Positions 10,906 to 21,917 of a stretch of 59,746 bases of DNA are shown here, piece after piece (the first letter of the stretch is position 1; each line of letters starts with the position of its first letter). Under the pieces are notes generated by a model, which did no database searches, was not told where the DNA came from, and saw nothing but the letters and a program-made list of their open reading frames with translations. The stretch comes from Perkinsus olseni. Taxonomy: Eukaryota; Perkinsozoa; Perkinsida; Perkinsidae. The DNA is taken from contig JABANP010000318.1 in NCBI GenBank assembly GCA_013115135.1, positions 1-59,746 on the forward strand, written 5' to 3'. Made by a program: the position numbers and the translations under genes.

Positions 10906-11546
10906 TCAGACCGTTACGGTAATACCGTATAGTTGGGCTAGGCTCAATGCTTCTGCCACGTTGCGATCAACGAAGGACTTGATCCAATCAGTGTCGTTTT
11001 TGTATTCTGGGGGAGGGTTTCCCTCTATGTAATCGATCAGCTCTACACACTGCTCCATGTACCACACGTATCCTTGATTCGTAGGAATCCTCGCTAGGAT
11101 GTCATTCTTAATGTGAGCGAAAGGAAACACTCTCGCGAATATTTCATCGAGATGCTCCTCCGACCCTTTGGCTTCTCCCAAGCGTTTTTCACCTTCTGTA
11201 TATCTGATTATGGCGTTCACTCCGTCTGTCCTGAAGAGGGAAGGATTATGAATGGAAGCTGATGACCTTGAGTATCACGAATAAGCGACTGAGGTCTTCG
11301 AGACGGTGTCCTTCCAGAAAATGTTCTTCCCGTTATGTTTATACACGTGCAAGAATCTGTTTGGGTATTTAGCCGTGCATTGATCACCATGAGGGGCGAC
11401 CTCTATCTACGAAAAATACAGTCTGGCTCAAGGCTACGCTGGGGTTAATCTCGTACCGTCCGTTCGCGCTGAATGGCACTCTGCAAGGCCGTCACCAAGG
11501 ACAGGGCCGAGGTGAATACCAGGGTGTACGCGTAGAAGGCGACCAT
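10906..11546 (-). CDS. putative secreted protein, 180 aa
   Basis: Three exons, 11546-11457, 11406-11279 and 11230-10906, separated by introns of 50 and 48 nt, give 180 residues in perfect phase. The N-terminus MVAFYAYTLVFTSALSLVTA is a clear signal peptide. The mature part contains PHGDQCTAKYPNRFLHVYK and KNIFWKDTVSK, then a helical C-terminal domain (EEHLDEIFARVFPFAHIK, YVWYMEQCVELIDYIEG). There are only two cysteines after the signal and no membrane anchor. I know no matching family; export by the secretory pathway is inferred. Confidence 0.7.
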
Positions 11547-12232
11547 GATGAGGTAAGTACTGATACTAATGCCAATAGGCTACCGAGCTTGCCTGACCTG
11601 AACTGGAGGCGTTGATGATAATCTTTGTGTGTTCCGGTTTGAAGTCCAAAATGCTCATGGTTCGACATATGGAATTCCGTTTCGTTCACTCCGGCAGCCC
11701 GCTCCGTGCTAATGGAAAGACAATATGGGCGCGCGCTTTTTTCGAGTTGTGCCGAGGTATGATATTCATACGATCAGTGCTGTTGCCGGGGGGATTCATG
11801 ATTCCTCTATCTTTGATGTGACGGAAGTCTCGTCTGGACACGTTTCTACGAAGGGTTCGCATTCGATACGACGTATTACCGTAGAATGCTTAGAACCGTA
11901 GAAAGGTCTAGGATTACGATACCCATATCGGGGGCGAACTTGTGGGTCTGCTGCACGGAAGCAATGCTCGAAAAGATCAGCCGGAGAGCAGACTTCACAG
12001 ACGCATGGCACCAGCGCCTCAGTAACAGCGATGAACACCACGACTTGTTTGCGAAAAAATCCTGTTCATTCAGCCTTACGCGACCTCAGTCACGCGGGCG
12101 GCGGAAAAAGCATCCCGTCCACCTCGAATGCATAGAAGCATGAAGACGGTATAAAGTATGATAGCTTCAACACTGAACCGCTTCAAAAACTACTAGTGAA
12201 AGTTAGTCAACAGAAGATAAAATGATGATGAG
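11547..12232. other. intergenic stretch, ambiguous short frames
   Basis: Between the secreted-protein gene and the 3' end of the enoyl-CoA hydratase gene. A minus frame near 11800-12041 is cysteine-rich (CVCEVCSPADLFEHCF) but starts at GTG and has no resolvable exon partners. A plus frame over the same bases is equally plausible. I do not call a gene. Confidence 0.3.
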
Positions 12233-13491
12233 TCACATTCCCTTGAAAGGCGCTGGAGGGCTTTTCTTTGCGGCGAACCAATCCAGCGCGGCTTGATGGT
12301 CTTTAGTGAACGTCAAAGGCTCACGCTCGGCACTTGCCGACTCTAACCATGGAGGGAACTCCTGAAGAGACACAGGCTTCCGACGCTTCAGATACGACGC
12401 TTTTTATAATGAAGCGTCCGAGAAGCCAGCCTACCTCGTCCTGTCTCTTACGAATAACTCTTTTAGCCGCTCTCACGGCGAGTGGGCCGTTGGCGGCGAT
12501 GGACGAGGCTAACTCTAGCGCCTTGTTGTACACCTATTGTGTGGTTTAACAAAAGACCAGCGTGACCACGAGCCTTGGCAGTCTACATCCTCAGGGCTGT
12601 CACTCTCGGTTAGCCTGTTGACCAGGCCGAAGTTGAAAGCCTCTGTAGCTTGTACTGGACGGGAGGTGTAAACCTGCCACCAAGAGACCAGAACCCCTGG
12701 CCTTGGTATGATGGCAAACCTACCATGTCCAGCGCAGTGGCGATAGGCAACATGAGAGGGAGGAGGACGCACCCGCCGACCCCCGGGATGAGCCCCAGCG
12801 CTGTTTCGGGTAGGCGCAGTACGGTCGCAGGAGATGCTACACGCAACTGGAAGCGAGTGTGATAGAGAGCACACTGAGTGATGATGCGCCCCCACGTCAG
12901 AAGCCAGGGCGAACTCCAGTCCACCACCCATGGCGTGGCCATGTACCGCAGCGATGACCGGCATGGGGAGTCCGAGGACCGCCTTAACCCCATCCTTCAT
13001 ACCCTGCAGGTACCTAGGGCCGGCGGCGCGTGGTGGCTTTGCCCCAGAACGTGATGAGCTGCACTATGGGGCTTTCGTCTCACTCTTTCGCTTGTTCTGG
13101 GGTGAAGTTCCTGGAAGCCTTAAGATCTCGTCCCGCACAGAACGACTTCCCTTCGCCAGACAGAACGACCGCGCGGCACTCGCTTTGAGGCAGCCCCGAG
13201 AGGTACTGAAGCGACGAGACTTCCGGAGGAGACCGGTCGATTGACGCCCCCTTACCTTGGCAGCGCGTGAGAGGTCCATCATCATCTCCAAGGTAATAGC
13301 GTTGCGGACATCTGGTCTGTTGAAGGCTATGTTGTACACGTGGGTTTTACCTAAGGCTCGGCAGCGGATCTTTGCCGATCTCTGCGGCTTCTCTTACCTT
13401 GAGGAGCCTTGCGGATGAGTACTTGACCAGAGGATAGCCCAGCCGCAGCTGCCATGGACTGGCAGAGTCGAGCTCTAGCAGCAGAAAGCAT
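12233..13491 (-). CDS. enoyl-CoA hydratase/isomerase family protein, mitochondrial (AUH/ECHDC2-like)
   Basis: Eight exons can be joined in phase across introns of about 45-60 nt to give roughly 289 aa. The N-terminus MLSAARARLCQSMAAAAG is a typical mitochondrial presequence. Crotonase-fold signatures appear in order: YNIAFNRPDVRNA, VVLSGEGKSFCAGRDL (oxyanion-hole region), HGHAMGGGLEFALASD (first catalytic Glu), LPETALGLIPGVGG (second catalytic Glu), TEAFNFGLVNRL, ELASSIAANGPLAVRAAK and the C-terminal helix DHQAALDWFAAKKSPP. Both catalytic glutamates are present, so a hydratase rather than an inactive paralogue is expected. The likely role is in beta-oxidation or branched-chain amino acid (leucine) breakdown; the exact substrate cannot be read from sequence. 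Confidence 0.9.
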
Positions 13492-13944
13492 TCAGATGGG
13501 CCGCAACCGAGCTGAGCTGAAGGGGAGTCGTTGATCGGCCGCTACAAATAAGACACCCTAGCCACGCGCCACTGCAAGAAGCTTATGAAGCGTCCCCTCC
13601 GAGCGGTGGCACTGACCAGCACGAAAGCAGAGATCATTCATCGGCAACAACTGCTAGCGACCTAATCTATCATGTGCAACCTTCGACATAGGATACCTTG
13701 AGACTTAGGAGTTTACACAATACACAGTTACCACGACGATCATCCCACAGCTGTTGTTTGCACGCCGAACTCCCAACTCGAGTCTTCCACAACAAAAAGG
13801 AAATCGATGCAAATAATCTGAGTCGAATAATATCAATCATGATGTCCGAATTATTCCGTAGCTGTCCGTACCGCTACAGCTGCTGACAGGGACGCCTCAC
13901 TAGCAGCCGAGTCCACAGCTGCAGCACCCTGAGTAGTAGTCCTT
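13492..13944. other. intergenic stretch
   Basis: Separates the 5' end of the enoyl-CoA hydratase gene from the 3' end of the next minus-strand gene, so it holds the hydratase promoter. No open frame, repeat or RNA gene recognised. Confidence 0.4.
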
Positions 13945-15044
13945 CTACACGCCCCTCGCAGGCTCTCTCACAATGAGCTTCCGAGATAGGCCATTCCACA
14001 CGACCACGGCCTGCCTGCTGTCTTTGACTATCTCCAGAAGCAGCTCGACCAGCCTACCGAGTTGAGTCATCATTCTGTCTCGGAAATCTGCATCCTTAGC
14101 ACTTAAGCAGAGTTCCTCTATGCTGAGCTCGGTGACACCTACAACTCGCCCCCAGTCATGTTTGCCCAACACCAACTTCTGGCAACCTCCGAGGAAGCAT
14201 CTGGTGATAGACGGCGCGCACTCCCAGCGATCGCTGTGTTGACGCCGATTTAAGCTCCACCATGGTTTGTCGCGGATCAAAAGATCCCACCTCCTGCAAC
14301 CAGAGGTTGGAAGCACCCTCTTCGCAGAGACTCCCAGTCGCCTTCGGATACTCTGCCGGTGTCCTCGTCCCAGCCCTCTGGGTCTCCAACGCACGCATCA
14401 ACTTCGGCTCTCACAACGAGGTTCAGGTCGCCTAGCCTCAGAAGGGAGACTCTGTGATGTCGAGAAAGTTGATCCTCAGTGCCTGGCCGAGGACGCGTCA
14501 TAGCCTCCTCGAAGGACCAGCCGTATGTCGGGTCCTTGCCATGATACTTCCAGCTGCGCTCCACGACTGGCGGGCCCTCGTCTCCGTAGTTCATGGTGAA
14601 CTCGAAGCGGCGGGACTTGTCGCCGGAGATGAACCGCAGGAGGTCGGACAAGTGGCCACGGTTGATGACGAGGGACACCGTCGACCAGTCGAAGGTGGGC
14701 GTGCAGTGGGCCACCACATGGTGGAGAGTCTCTAGAGGATGGGCCAGGTCGTAATGGGTGATCGCGTCCTGTGAGGGCCTGAAGGGCGGATCTCACAAAG
14801 AGATGGATCCATAGACATCATCCTCACCGAGGCCTTACCCACGGCCCTTGGTCAGAAGGATGCCCTCAGGATCTGCTGGTGGTACATAAACTGGTGGCAT
14901 CCCAGGCACGACAATCCGAGTATTCGACGGCGTTGAACTCCGGTGACAAGAATAGGAGCCAATGGCGGTAATGTCCCACTGCCACGTCTCGTGCTGCCCA
15001 TCAGTGAGCTCATCTCTGTCCACTATACGGAGGTATCGCGTCAT
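13945..15044 (-). CDS. fungal-type protein family often labelled 'geranylgeranyl pyrophosphate synthetase'
   Basis: Exons on the minus strand carry, in order, MTRYLRIVDRDEL, RIVVPGMPPVYVPP, a short exon DDVYGSISL, HPLETLHHVVAHCTPTFDW, VINRGHLSDLLRFI, then HRVSLLRLGDLNLVV with RAEVDACV, FDPRQTMVELKSA and QKLVLGKHDWGRVVG. This order (VPGxPPxWxP, DRNNIRKLLxF, HRVxxxxFxGLxFIVRxExD, IExK, LxVGxHxxGxF) is what I know from a widespread ascomycete family annotated as geranylgeranyl pyrophosphate synthetase, although it lacks the DDxxD motifs of isoprenyl synthases. That name is probably wrong and the function is unknown. The start at 15044 is chosen because the upstream frame to 15284 looks non-coding. 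Confidence 0.7.
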
Positions 15045-15698
15045 GAAGGGGTGCATGGAGCCATGAGGGCCCATCACTGGAGACTGCTGCTCGTCGGCCG
15101 TGGTTTCGACCGACTGTGAGTGCCGCTGCTGCTGCCAGCATCGTCGCGTCTTCCAACCCTCTTCGGGATATACCGCTCTAGAGGGACACCCGGGCCGGGT
15201 ACCGGATCGAGCTGGCAAGCCGAGGGAGGGCATATGACTGAGCAGCAACTCGTCGGGGGCCGCGATAATGCCGAGGAAGCTCATCCTGCTAAGGCCGTCC
15301 TAGACCCAACACACTCCTTTCAAGCGCTCGAGAGATGGCCACCTCGATCTATGGGAGCATAGAATGGCAACATAGTGAGATCCACTTCGGGTTTGTGTGT
15401 AGGGGACAGATGAGAACTAGCCCGAGACGTTTACGCGTGCACAGGGTTGAACGCGAACACATCCCAAGTGCTGGAGCAAGAGACAGAACCGGCTAACACT
15501 ATCAACCCCGAAAGTGGCAGCTTAGTGAAGTATCCACTATTCAACGGTCATCGTTGCTCGACGTTGATGACCCGCTACCCTCTCCTATGTGACCATGGTT
15601 TGGTCCGGGCACGTGTATCAGCAACCGTAATGAAAGGGATAGCCAAAGATTTCCCCTCGGGGTTATTTACATCACCAACACGACACACGACGAGCTCT
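15045..15698. other. intergenic stretch
   Basis: Lies between the start of the preceding minus gene and the stop of the zinc-knuckle gene. Only short frames without support; the extension of the downstream gene's first frame to 15284 is possible but unlikely. Confidence 0.35.
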
Positions 15699-17750
15699 TT
15701 ATGGAAAAAAGTTCACCTTCCTGTCACCCCGTCCATCGGCGACTCGGCTTTGGCAAGCAAAGAAGGGCCCCGGCCCCAGATGGCATCTCCTGCTCTCGTG
15801 GCCAGGCTGACCACACCTACCGATCAGACTCGACAATCGCCAACGCTACGCAGACGCTACCTATGACAAACTCTAGGGTTCGGACAGGACCTAGCCATGT
15901 GGCCGAAGCCGAGGCACTGCAGACACTGGACTTGAGAATTGGCGCTAGGGTCGGCTACTGCTGTTGCTGTGGGGGAACTCATCACCTGGGCGGTAGTTGT
16001 GAAGGAAGGCTGACAGGCCTCACAGCTGCTGCCCCTCACCTGATACCCAGACGAAGGGCACATGCGACTCTCATGGCCAGGCTGGCCGCACCTACGTGCC
16101 ACTTTAGTAGTGATTGAGGCATGACCCTCACCTATGGCAGGCTCGAGCGTTGGGGCAATTCCTGGCGATGTGGCCGAATTGAAGACACTGGAGACACTGG
16201 ATATTGGCGGTGTTGCTACTGCGACTGGTGATAGCGTCTTGCGTGGTGGTGGTTGCCTGATGATACAGGGCTCCTGCTGGGTATCCGAGGATAGCAGAAT
16301 GGTCCGACAGACGACAACGCGGGAAACGGAGAGGGGCAGTGCCCAGACGGACCTCACTCGACCGCCTGTTCTGGGCCAGAGGGCCCTGCAACACCAACAC
16401 TGGATGGGGGCATTGCCAACTCTCATGACCAGGCTCAGCACACCTACCACACAAGGTCCACTGCTGTCTTCATCTACGACCCACCCTCACCTATGACAGA
16501 CTCTCGGATTGGGGCAGTCTCGTGCCATGTGGCCGTACTGTAGGCACTGCAGACACTGTACCGGCCGACGAGGGGGAGCAACGGCCACGTCGACCTCGGC
16601 CTGCTACGTAGGGTTAACAGGTGATAGATGGTAGCTAGACCGTACGCTATGTCCTGGTTGGTCAACCGAGGAGGGGTGGTGGGGTGCTTCTGGCTTGCTC
16701 TCATACCGCCCTCCTAGCAGGCTACTGCTGCTGCGACAATCTCCTGACTTGTGTCCAGGTTGGCCACAGCTGCAACCAAATGGATGGTGACACAGCGAAC
16801 CCTACTACTCCTACTCCGACTACCACCACCACAACCACTACTACTCTATACAGGAGCTATACGGCCATACTGTGAATGCAGGTGCCGTGCTCCCAGACCA
16901 AACCAAACTACTACTCAGTAGTAACTACTGCTAGGAATAATTCTACTGCTGTTACGACTATCACCAAGAGTACGGTACTACCATCACTACTTGCGACAGA
17001 CTGGCGGCATAGGGCACTGCCTGACCATATGCCCCTCCTGGTCCACAATTACGGCAAGTGACTCCACACCACACAGCTGGGTGACCAGGCTGGCCGCACT
17101 TATCACAGACGATAGCATTCGGGCATGCCGCCGCCTACAGGACACCTCAACACACCAACGGCCACAGGGACCTCTCTACCGTATGGCCAATCCGACGACA
17201 TCTACCACAGGTCTCCTGGTCTACTGTGCACTCCTTAGAATTGTGGCCCGACTGAAGTCAACGACAACAGCCGTCCAACGAAGCGTTGCCTTGGCGCGCG
17301 TTCACTACTTGAAAGCATTTGGTACAGGTGGTGGCGTTGGGGCAATCACGAGCACGGTGGCCGAACCGGAAGCAGTTGGCGCATTTGCCGTGGAAGGGAG
17401 GCTGATAACCGCTGACCGCACCCTCGCCTCTGACACAGGGAAGCAGTGCTCGACCGTTTAAGGATGGCTCGGACCACCACCTCCGCCGACCAGGGCTCCG
17501 AACTGCCGGGAGAGCGTCCATCTGAGCGGAGCGAAGCTACTTTTTCAGACAGTGCAACCTTCCCTACATCAGAAGGTACTCCTCCTCCTTCGTCTTCGAT
17601 GATAGGCGACGGGCTGAGAGAGATGCCCTCCAGCCTAGTCCGGCACCACCGAGCTCACCATTGGGATGCCTCGTGACCCCGACCACCACAATTGGCACAG
17701 CGGACGACAGCACCCTCCCGACTACGGCTCCTCTCCCTTGCACCCAACAT
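15699..17750 (-). CDS. multi-CCHC zinc-knuckle protein (GIS2/CNBP-like)
   Basis: ATG at 17750 starts MLGARERSRSREGAVV, followed by at least 13 C-x2-C-x4-H-x4-C knuckles spread over many small exons, and TAA at 15699-15701. Examples are CANCFRFGHRARDC, CDKCGQPGHPAVWC, CRNCGQPGHKSGDC, CLQCLQYGHMARDC and CHRCAEPGHESWQC. Introns fall inside knuckles: after the first, CTKCFQ joins SGHNSKEC, CGRCRRIGHT joins AAAC, and three times CHR joins C[AG]xPGHES. The last three exon pairs are tandem duplicates. Such proteins bind single-stranded RNA or DNA (GIS2, CNBP); Gag proteins share the motif, but the intron-rich structure argues for a cellular gene. A GGGG run at 17032-17035 shifts the frame of knuckle six by one base. 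Confidence 0.8.
16795..17000. repeat. trinucleotide-rich intron (TAC/ACT type)
   Basis: The intron that splits the CRN and CGQPGH halves of a zinc knuckle is about 230 nt, far longer than its neighbours. It is made largely of runs of ctac/actac/accacc triplets on the plus strand, most clearly at 16800-16850 and 16905-16990. This looks like slippage expansion inside an intron. Confidence 0.6.
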
Positions 17751-17939
17751 AGACAGAGCCAACTGCACAGCTATCGATAAGATCCCACGCCCTTCGACTG
17801 TCGCGAACGAGAATGGGGCCCGACCCAAGTCTTCCGACACTCCCCCCAACTCTCATTGACCTGCTGATGGCGTAGGAAGGATCAGCTGTTGATACTCGCA
17901 ACGCCACACCGAGGGAAGCAACGACAACATCACATGGCA

Positions 17940-19914
17940 TCAGCACAGCGTGGACTTGCCAAACTGTTCGAAGAACTCATCCTTGACTTCGCCTTGCACC
18001 GCCACCAATGGCGGCTCCTCCTTCCTCCTAGCCGCCGCCCGGGCGTTCTCATACTGAAAGCAGCAGCAGCATCGACCCTGACGCCACGACCACGGCTACT
18101 ACGGCAACTCCCTTCAAAGCGACAGTCTTGTCACGATGCCGTCGAGCCATGTTCCTGACCGCCGCCCGACGCTCCTCCTCCCGAGCCCAGGCCTCAGCGG
18201 CCGCCACTGCCCCCTCTGCTGCGGACTGCTTTCTGGCAGCCTCCACCTGATGGGCGCCAGCATGGGCTGGCCACACTAAAAGCCAAGTCCTCACTTGTCG
18301 ATCTCGGAAGTCCTTCACCCTTCCCTCCGCGTCCGGCGGTGCTCCACGATAGCCGTCCTTTCTGTACCGCCGCCCTGTCGAGGATGAAGATTCCAGTCAG
18401 CCCTTCTCGGCAAATCTCGCTCGCCCGGAAAATATGCTCACCCCCGTCCAGCTTTTCCGTAGGCGGTTCATTGATGAACCTCCGACCGTCCGCCATGTAC
18501 TCGAGCATCGCCTCGCCAGCAGCCTCTTCTGCGTCACGCGCCGCGAAATGTCGTAGAGCGGCCGCTTCTGCCAGCTTGCGATTGGCCTCCAAAGTCCTAC
18601 GCAGACGGAAATGTCGCGCGCCACAAAATTGCAGCTCCTCACTCTCGGGCCAACCGCCTGGCCCTAGCGGCTATCTCCTCCTTCGGTCCCGCCAGGCCCC
18701 CATAAGGAGCCGCGGGCGATGACTGAAGCCCCACCGTGACGGCAAGGGGCGGGAAGACGAAGCCACCTACTTCAACCTCTGCCATTCTCTCCTTTCGGAG
18801 CATCTTCTCGAACATCTGCTGTTCCAGTGCGTCCCTCTGCTGCTTCTGCTGCTCTCGTTGTCGCACCGCCTTACCCTCATCCTCTCCATCCAGTACTTGC
18901 ACGGAGGATGGACCGTACCTGGAAGACAGCATGCTAGGAGGAGACCAGCCGTCGGTGTGGCCAGCGCTGCTGCACACTGCCGACCATCTCCCCCAAATTC
19001 CCCCTATTCTGACGCCATTCTACCTCACACGCTCAAAAACTACAACCTACGACGATCGACCCCCGTACGATGCCTGATCAAAGGTCGATAAGAATCTCAA
19101 CGAATAGTAATCTCAGGAGTATCTCCCAGCCCTGAGCATTTCTCCCTTGGGCCGAGCGACGCTGTCAGGTCTCCTGCGCAAGTGTCCTTCTGAGGTTGTC
19201 GACCCTCCAGGTGTATTGGAACTCATGACAATCTAGTAGCGCATACCCGAGCTTCCCGCGCGCCACAAAATTCAGAGCCTTCCTCAATATGGCCTCCCTC
19301 TTACTCGACCACTGAGGTGTCCTCCCCTCCCGCCTCCCCCTCCAGCCGTTCGCTGACCTGCTTGGCGAGGGCGGCCCTCAACTCAGCCTGCGTCGCGCGC
19401 CGCGAATTGTGACGCTGGAAAGAAGCACTCTCTCGACCGAACACCCAGGAAACAATGTGCAGCCACCAAGACGGGCCATTCCTGAGTTTCGACAGCTGCT
19501 ACGACAAATTCTGACTCTGTCCTCATGCACCCCAGCAGCGAGAGGCTAAGAGCCACTTCTTACGCCAGTTTTGGCCGTGGTTCACGCCAAAACTGTCGTT
19601 CTCTCCGTCGAGCTGCAGCAGGCGCACCTCCATCTCCCTTTTAGCCAGCTCCTCGTGAGCTTCCATAACCCCCCTTTCGACTGTCTTCTCCTTCTCACGA
19701 TCAGCATAGAGGCGCGCCAACTTCTCCAGGACCTTCGAGAATGGCCATCCACAGTCGAAGGCAAACAGCAACTCACTTGCGCGTCCAAGGCCTGCTTGTC
19801 CACGCCGATCGTGCGGATCTTCGCGTCGAAGAAACGAGGTCGCCTGAGGTTGACTCTGGTCCGATCCAAAACCAAAGATTCCCTGTCATACCGGGAGGCT
19901 TCCCCTTCCCTCAT
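17940..19914 (-). CDS. RIB43A: RIB43A, axonemal doublet-microtubule protein
   Basis: The N-terminal exon (ATG 19914) ends with FFDAKIRTIGVDKQALDAQ, the diagnostic RIB43A/RIBC motif about 35 residues from the start, then VLEKLARLYADREKEK and MEAHEELAKREMEVRLLQLD. Later exons carry YGPSSVQVLDGEDEG, REQQKQQRDALEQQMF, ARRLARE joined to TLEANRKLAEAA, FINEPP, KDGYRGAPP and the C-terminal EVKDEFFEQFGKS, matching the family's FxQFGTSSR end. Stop at 17940-17942. The protein is a coiled-coil filament inside flagellar doublet microtubules, implying a flagellated stage. Two introns (18597-18642 and 18919-19304) contain the TTTyGTGGCGCGCG motif. The exon near 18360 shows a frame shift I could not resolve. 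Confidence 0.85.
18613..18630 (-). repeat. introner-like motif copy a (RIB43A intron)
   Basis: AATTTTGTGGCGCGCG on the minus strand, in the same sense as the gene, within a clean 46-nt GT-AG intron (18597-18642) that joins ARE to TLEANRK. Confidence 0.8.
19256..19273 (-). repeat. introner-like motif copy b (RIB43A intron)
   Basis: AATTTTGTGGCGCGCG on the minus strand, inside the 386-nt intron 18919-19304 that joins DTSVVE to YGPSSVQVLDGED in phase 2. The intron also has a 44-codon open stretch (LRKALNFVARGKLGYALLD) of unknown meaning. Confidence 0.7.
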
Positions 19915-20138
19915 CTAGTGCCACCCTAGCTGCTATCCTCTGATCGATCCCCACCACCTCCGGCCGGGCAGTTGCACGTGGCAACTTCTCCGGTAGGCGA
20001 CGAGAGTCGGTCATTAGCTTTAGACCAAACGAGCTGCACCCGATTCGTTCATCGGCCAAACTGAAGCCCCTGTAAGCCCAGACGAGGATGCTCCATGGCA
20101 ATTGGACGACTACGAGAGAGGAGGTCGATCAGCCCCAC

Positions 20139-20250
20139 AGCAGCAACGAGTAGAGCGAACAGCAGCAAGGGGTCGAGTAGAGCTAACAGCAGCAACGGGT
20201 CGAGTAGAGCTAACAGCAGCAACGGGTCGAGTAGAGCTAACAGCAGCAAC
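20139..20250. repeat. 27-bp tandem repeat, about four units
   Basis: Unit agcagcaacgggtcgagtag plus agctaac, three full copies (20161-20241) with one base difference, flanked by a shortened first unit and a partial last one. In the plus frame it would encode a 9-residue Ser/Asn repeat (NSSNGSSRA). Likely a minisatellite that mutates in copy number. Confidence 0.85.
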
Positions 20251-20435
20251 ACAACACAGCCTGGTTTGCCTTCCAAGTATAATATCAGTATATCCAGTGC
20301 TGATGCCGCCGTAGCGAAGACGGATGATGACAGATAAAAAAAGATGATACCAATGAAAAAACTTAAACCAGAGACGAGTTTTCCAGCACGGAGTACTGTC
20401 TCCGGTGATAATACTACTCCTGCTACAGTTGTCGC

Positions 20436-20454
20436 ATTTCGTGGCGCGCGGTCA
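20436..20454 (+). repeat. introner-like motif copy c
   Basis: ATTTCGTGGCGCGCGGTCA on the plus strand, followed by GCCGGCATC as in copy d. It lies within a GT...AG interval (GTTGTC...CATCAG) but no flanking exons are certain, so its intron status is unproven. Confidence 0.6.
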
Positions 20455-20615
20455 GACAGCCGGCATCATCATCAGCAGCCCTACCCGAGCACGATACGTG
20501 GAAGATGATGCGCCTGCTGAGCCCTCCTCTACAAAAGGCTTATGCGCCGCGATAATGGGAATAGGAGTTCGGAAAGGTGTGGTATGGCGATGATGAAAAT
20601 GTCGAGCCAGAGCTG

Positions 20616-21149
20616 CTATTCGAAGCAGGAGATGTTGGGCGGCTTCTTTATGTCATCTTTTGACTCCAAGAGCTCCTTGGCGTCCATGTGGCCCAAAGCC
20701 GCGGCCTTCGAACTGACACAAGCGTATCTTAGGTCGATCATGGCACGAGACGAAAAACTCACAAATATTCATAAGCCTTGCCCTCGTCCTTCTCACAGCC
20801 GTATCCAGTATGCAGCATCTGCCCCGACACCATCGAGTACTGAGAAGACAAACCGATTCCCTTCGGCCGAATCAGAGACCCTCTACCATGGCACGATCAG
20901 CATCACTCGAGCCGGGGCTGTTGGCGTAGTGCTGTGCCTGGATAGCCCACTTCCGCTCGACAAATCTCACCACGCTGGCGAGTGGCGTTCCTGACGACTC
21001 AAAATCAGTTGAGTTTTCCTCATCAACCTGCAGCGGAATGAGAGCTCACCTTTCCGTTTCGCTCCGCTAAGCAACTCTTTTCCGACACCGGCCGCCTTCC
21101 GGTCCCCTGTAACGGCTGTCCGCGACAGATGCCGCGTCAATGACAACAT
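20616..21149 (-). CDS. hypothetical protein, probable mitochondrial presequence
   Basis: ATG at 21149 begins MLSLTRHLSRTAVTGDRK, an arginine-rich amphipathic presequence. Downstream exons read ENSTDFESSGTPLASVV, then ERKWAIQAQHYANSPGSSD, join in phase across a 40-nt intron to VLDGVGADAAYWIRL, and across a 70-nt intron to YACVSSKAAALGHMDAKEL and a TAG at 20616-20618. The junction after the first exon is uncertain: a GTCGGA...CTGCAG intron of 59 nt keeps the frame. No family recognised. Confidence 0.5.
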
Positions 21150-21506
21150 GATTGGGGGGTTGACTAACACTGACTAGTAAGCCGCAAACGACTAGCAAAT
21201 ACGCAAATTATCGATGGTAATAGGGCGGTCAAGCAGCTGCAGTTCTGCCACTAGAAAGCGGTCTCAGTGGAATCATCCTGAACTCAGAGGGAAACAACAG
21301 AGAACATAATGGTACTCGCCGCAGACTAAGGCGAAAAGAGCCCAACGTCCTGTATGCAGCAACTGGTCGTCTATCTACGATGATTAGGAAATAGAGAAGA
21401 CTTCCAGCACACTGACCCGCACTGCAATCCTTCCAAAGAGCACAAGAGAAACGGCAAATTGTCCTTTTCTCAGAAATGGGATTTTCTAGCTCAGCCAGGG
21501 TCCACC

Positions 21507-21600
21507 AGGCGACATTAACCACAACCGTCGATAGTAGTGGTATTGGGTTCAACACAACCCTCCAAGCAGTACTACTGCTGCTGCTGTCATTTGCTGATCG
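21507..21600. repeat. imperfect duplication, copy 1
   Basis: About 90 bp (caccaggcgacattaaccac ... ctactgctgctg) recurs as copy 2 at 21763-21857 with substitutions. Shared blocks include aaccac, ggtattg and cctccaagcag. Confidence 0.65.
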
Positions 21601-21762
21601 ATTCCAGTCGATTTCGCCGACTATAAATTACAGAGGGAAAAAGAAGAAGCCAAACCGACTTCACAATACGCTCTCCGCAAAATAACACATCTTCAAAAAT
21701 AAAAATTCTCCACTTCCAAAAAATTTGGTTTTTGGCACGACCGAGTCTTGGTCACCAAGATG

Positions 21763-21857
21763 TACCTGGCGGCAACAACCACGACCCTCAATAATAAGGG
21801 TATTGAATTCAACTCAACCTCCAAGCAGGACTACTGCTGTTATCTACTTCGACGGCT
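21763..21857. repeat. imperfect duplication, copy 2
   Basis: Diverged second copy of the 21507-21600 sequence, 256 bp away in the same orientation. The flanking sequence, a poly-A/T-rich tract at 21640-21730, is not shared. Confidence 0.65.
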
Positions 21858-21917
21858 TCAATCAATTCAGGTACTCGATTTCTCATCAAATGCTATACCA
21901 TAAAAAAGAAAAATAAA

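Larger units (their letters stand above)
19915..20615. other. intergenic stretch with repeats
   Basis: Between the RIB43A start and the 3' end of the next minus gene. It holds a 27-bp tandem repeat (20139-20250) and a copy of the GTGGCGCGCG motif (20436-20454). A plus frame 20095-20337 starts with ATG and reads through the repeat, but I have no other support for it. Confidence 0.4.

Noticed and set aside
15699..17750. Retrotransposon Gag for the CCHC gene
   Set aside because: Many introns placed within knuckles and no adjacent pol sequence point to a cellular gene.
18535..18550. GCGCCGCGAAATG as a motif copy in RIB43A
   Set aside because: It differs from the core (CGCGGCGCG) and encodes conserved-looking exon sequence (RHFAARD).
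20049..20276. Leucine-rich minus frame LLLLALLDPLLLL as a membrane protein
   Set aside because: It is only the reverse reading of the 27-bp repeat.
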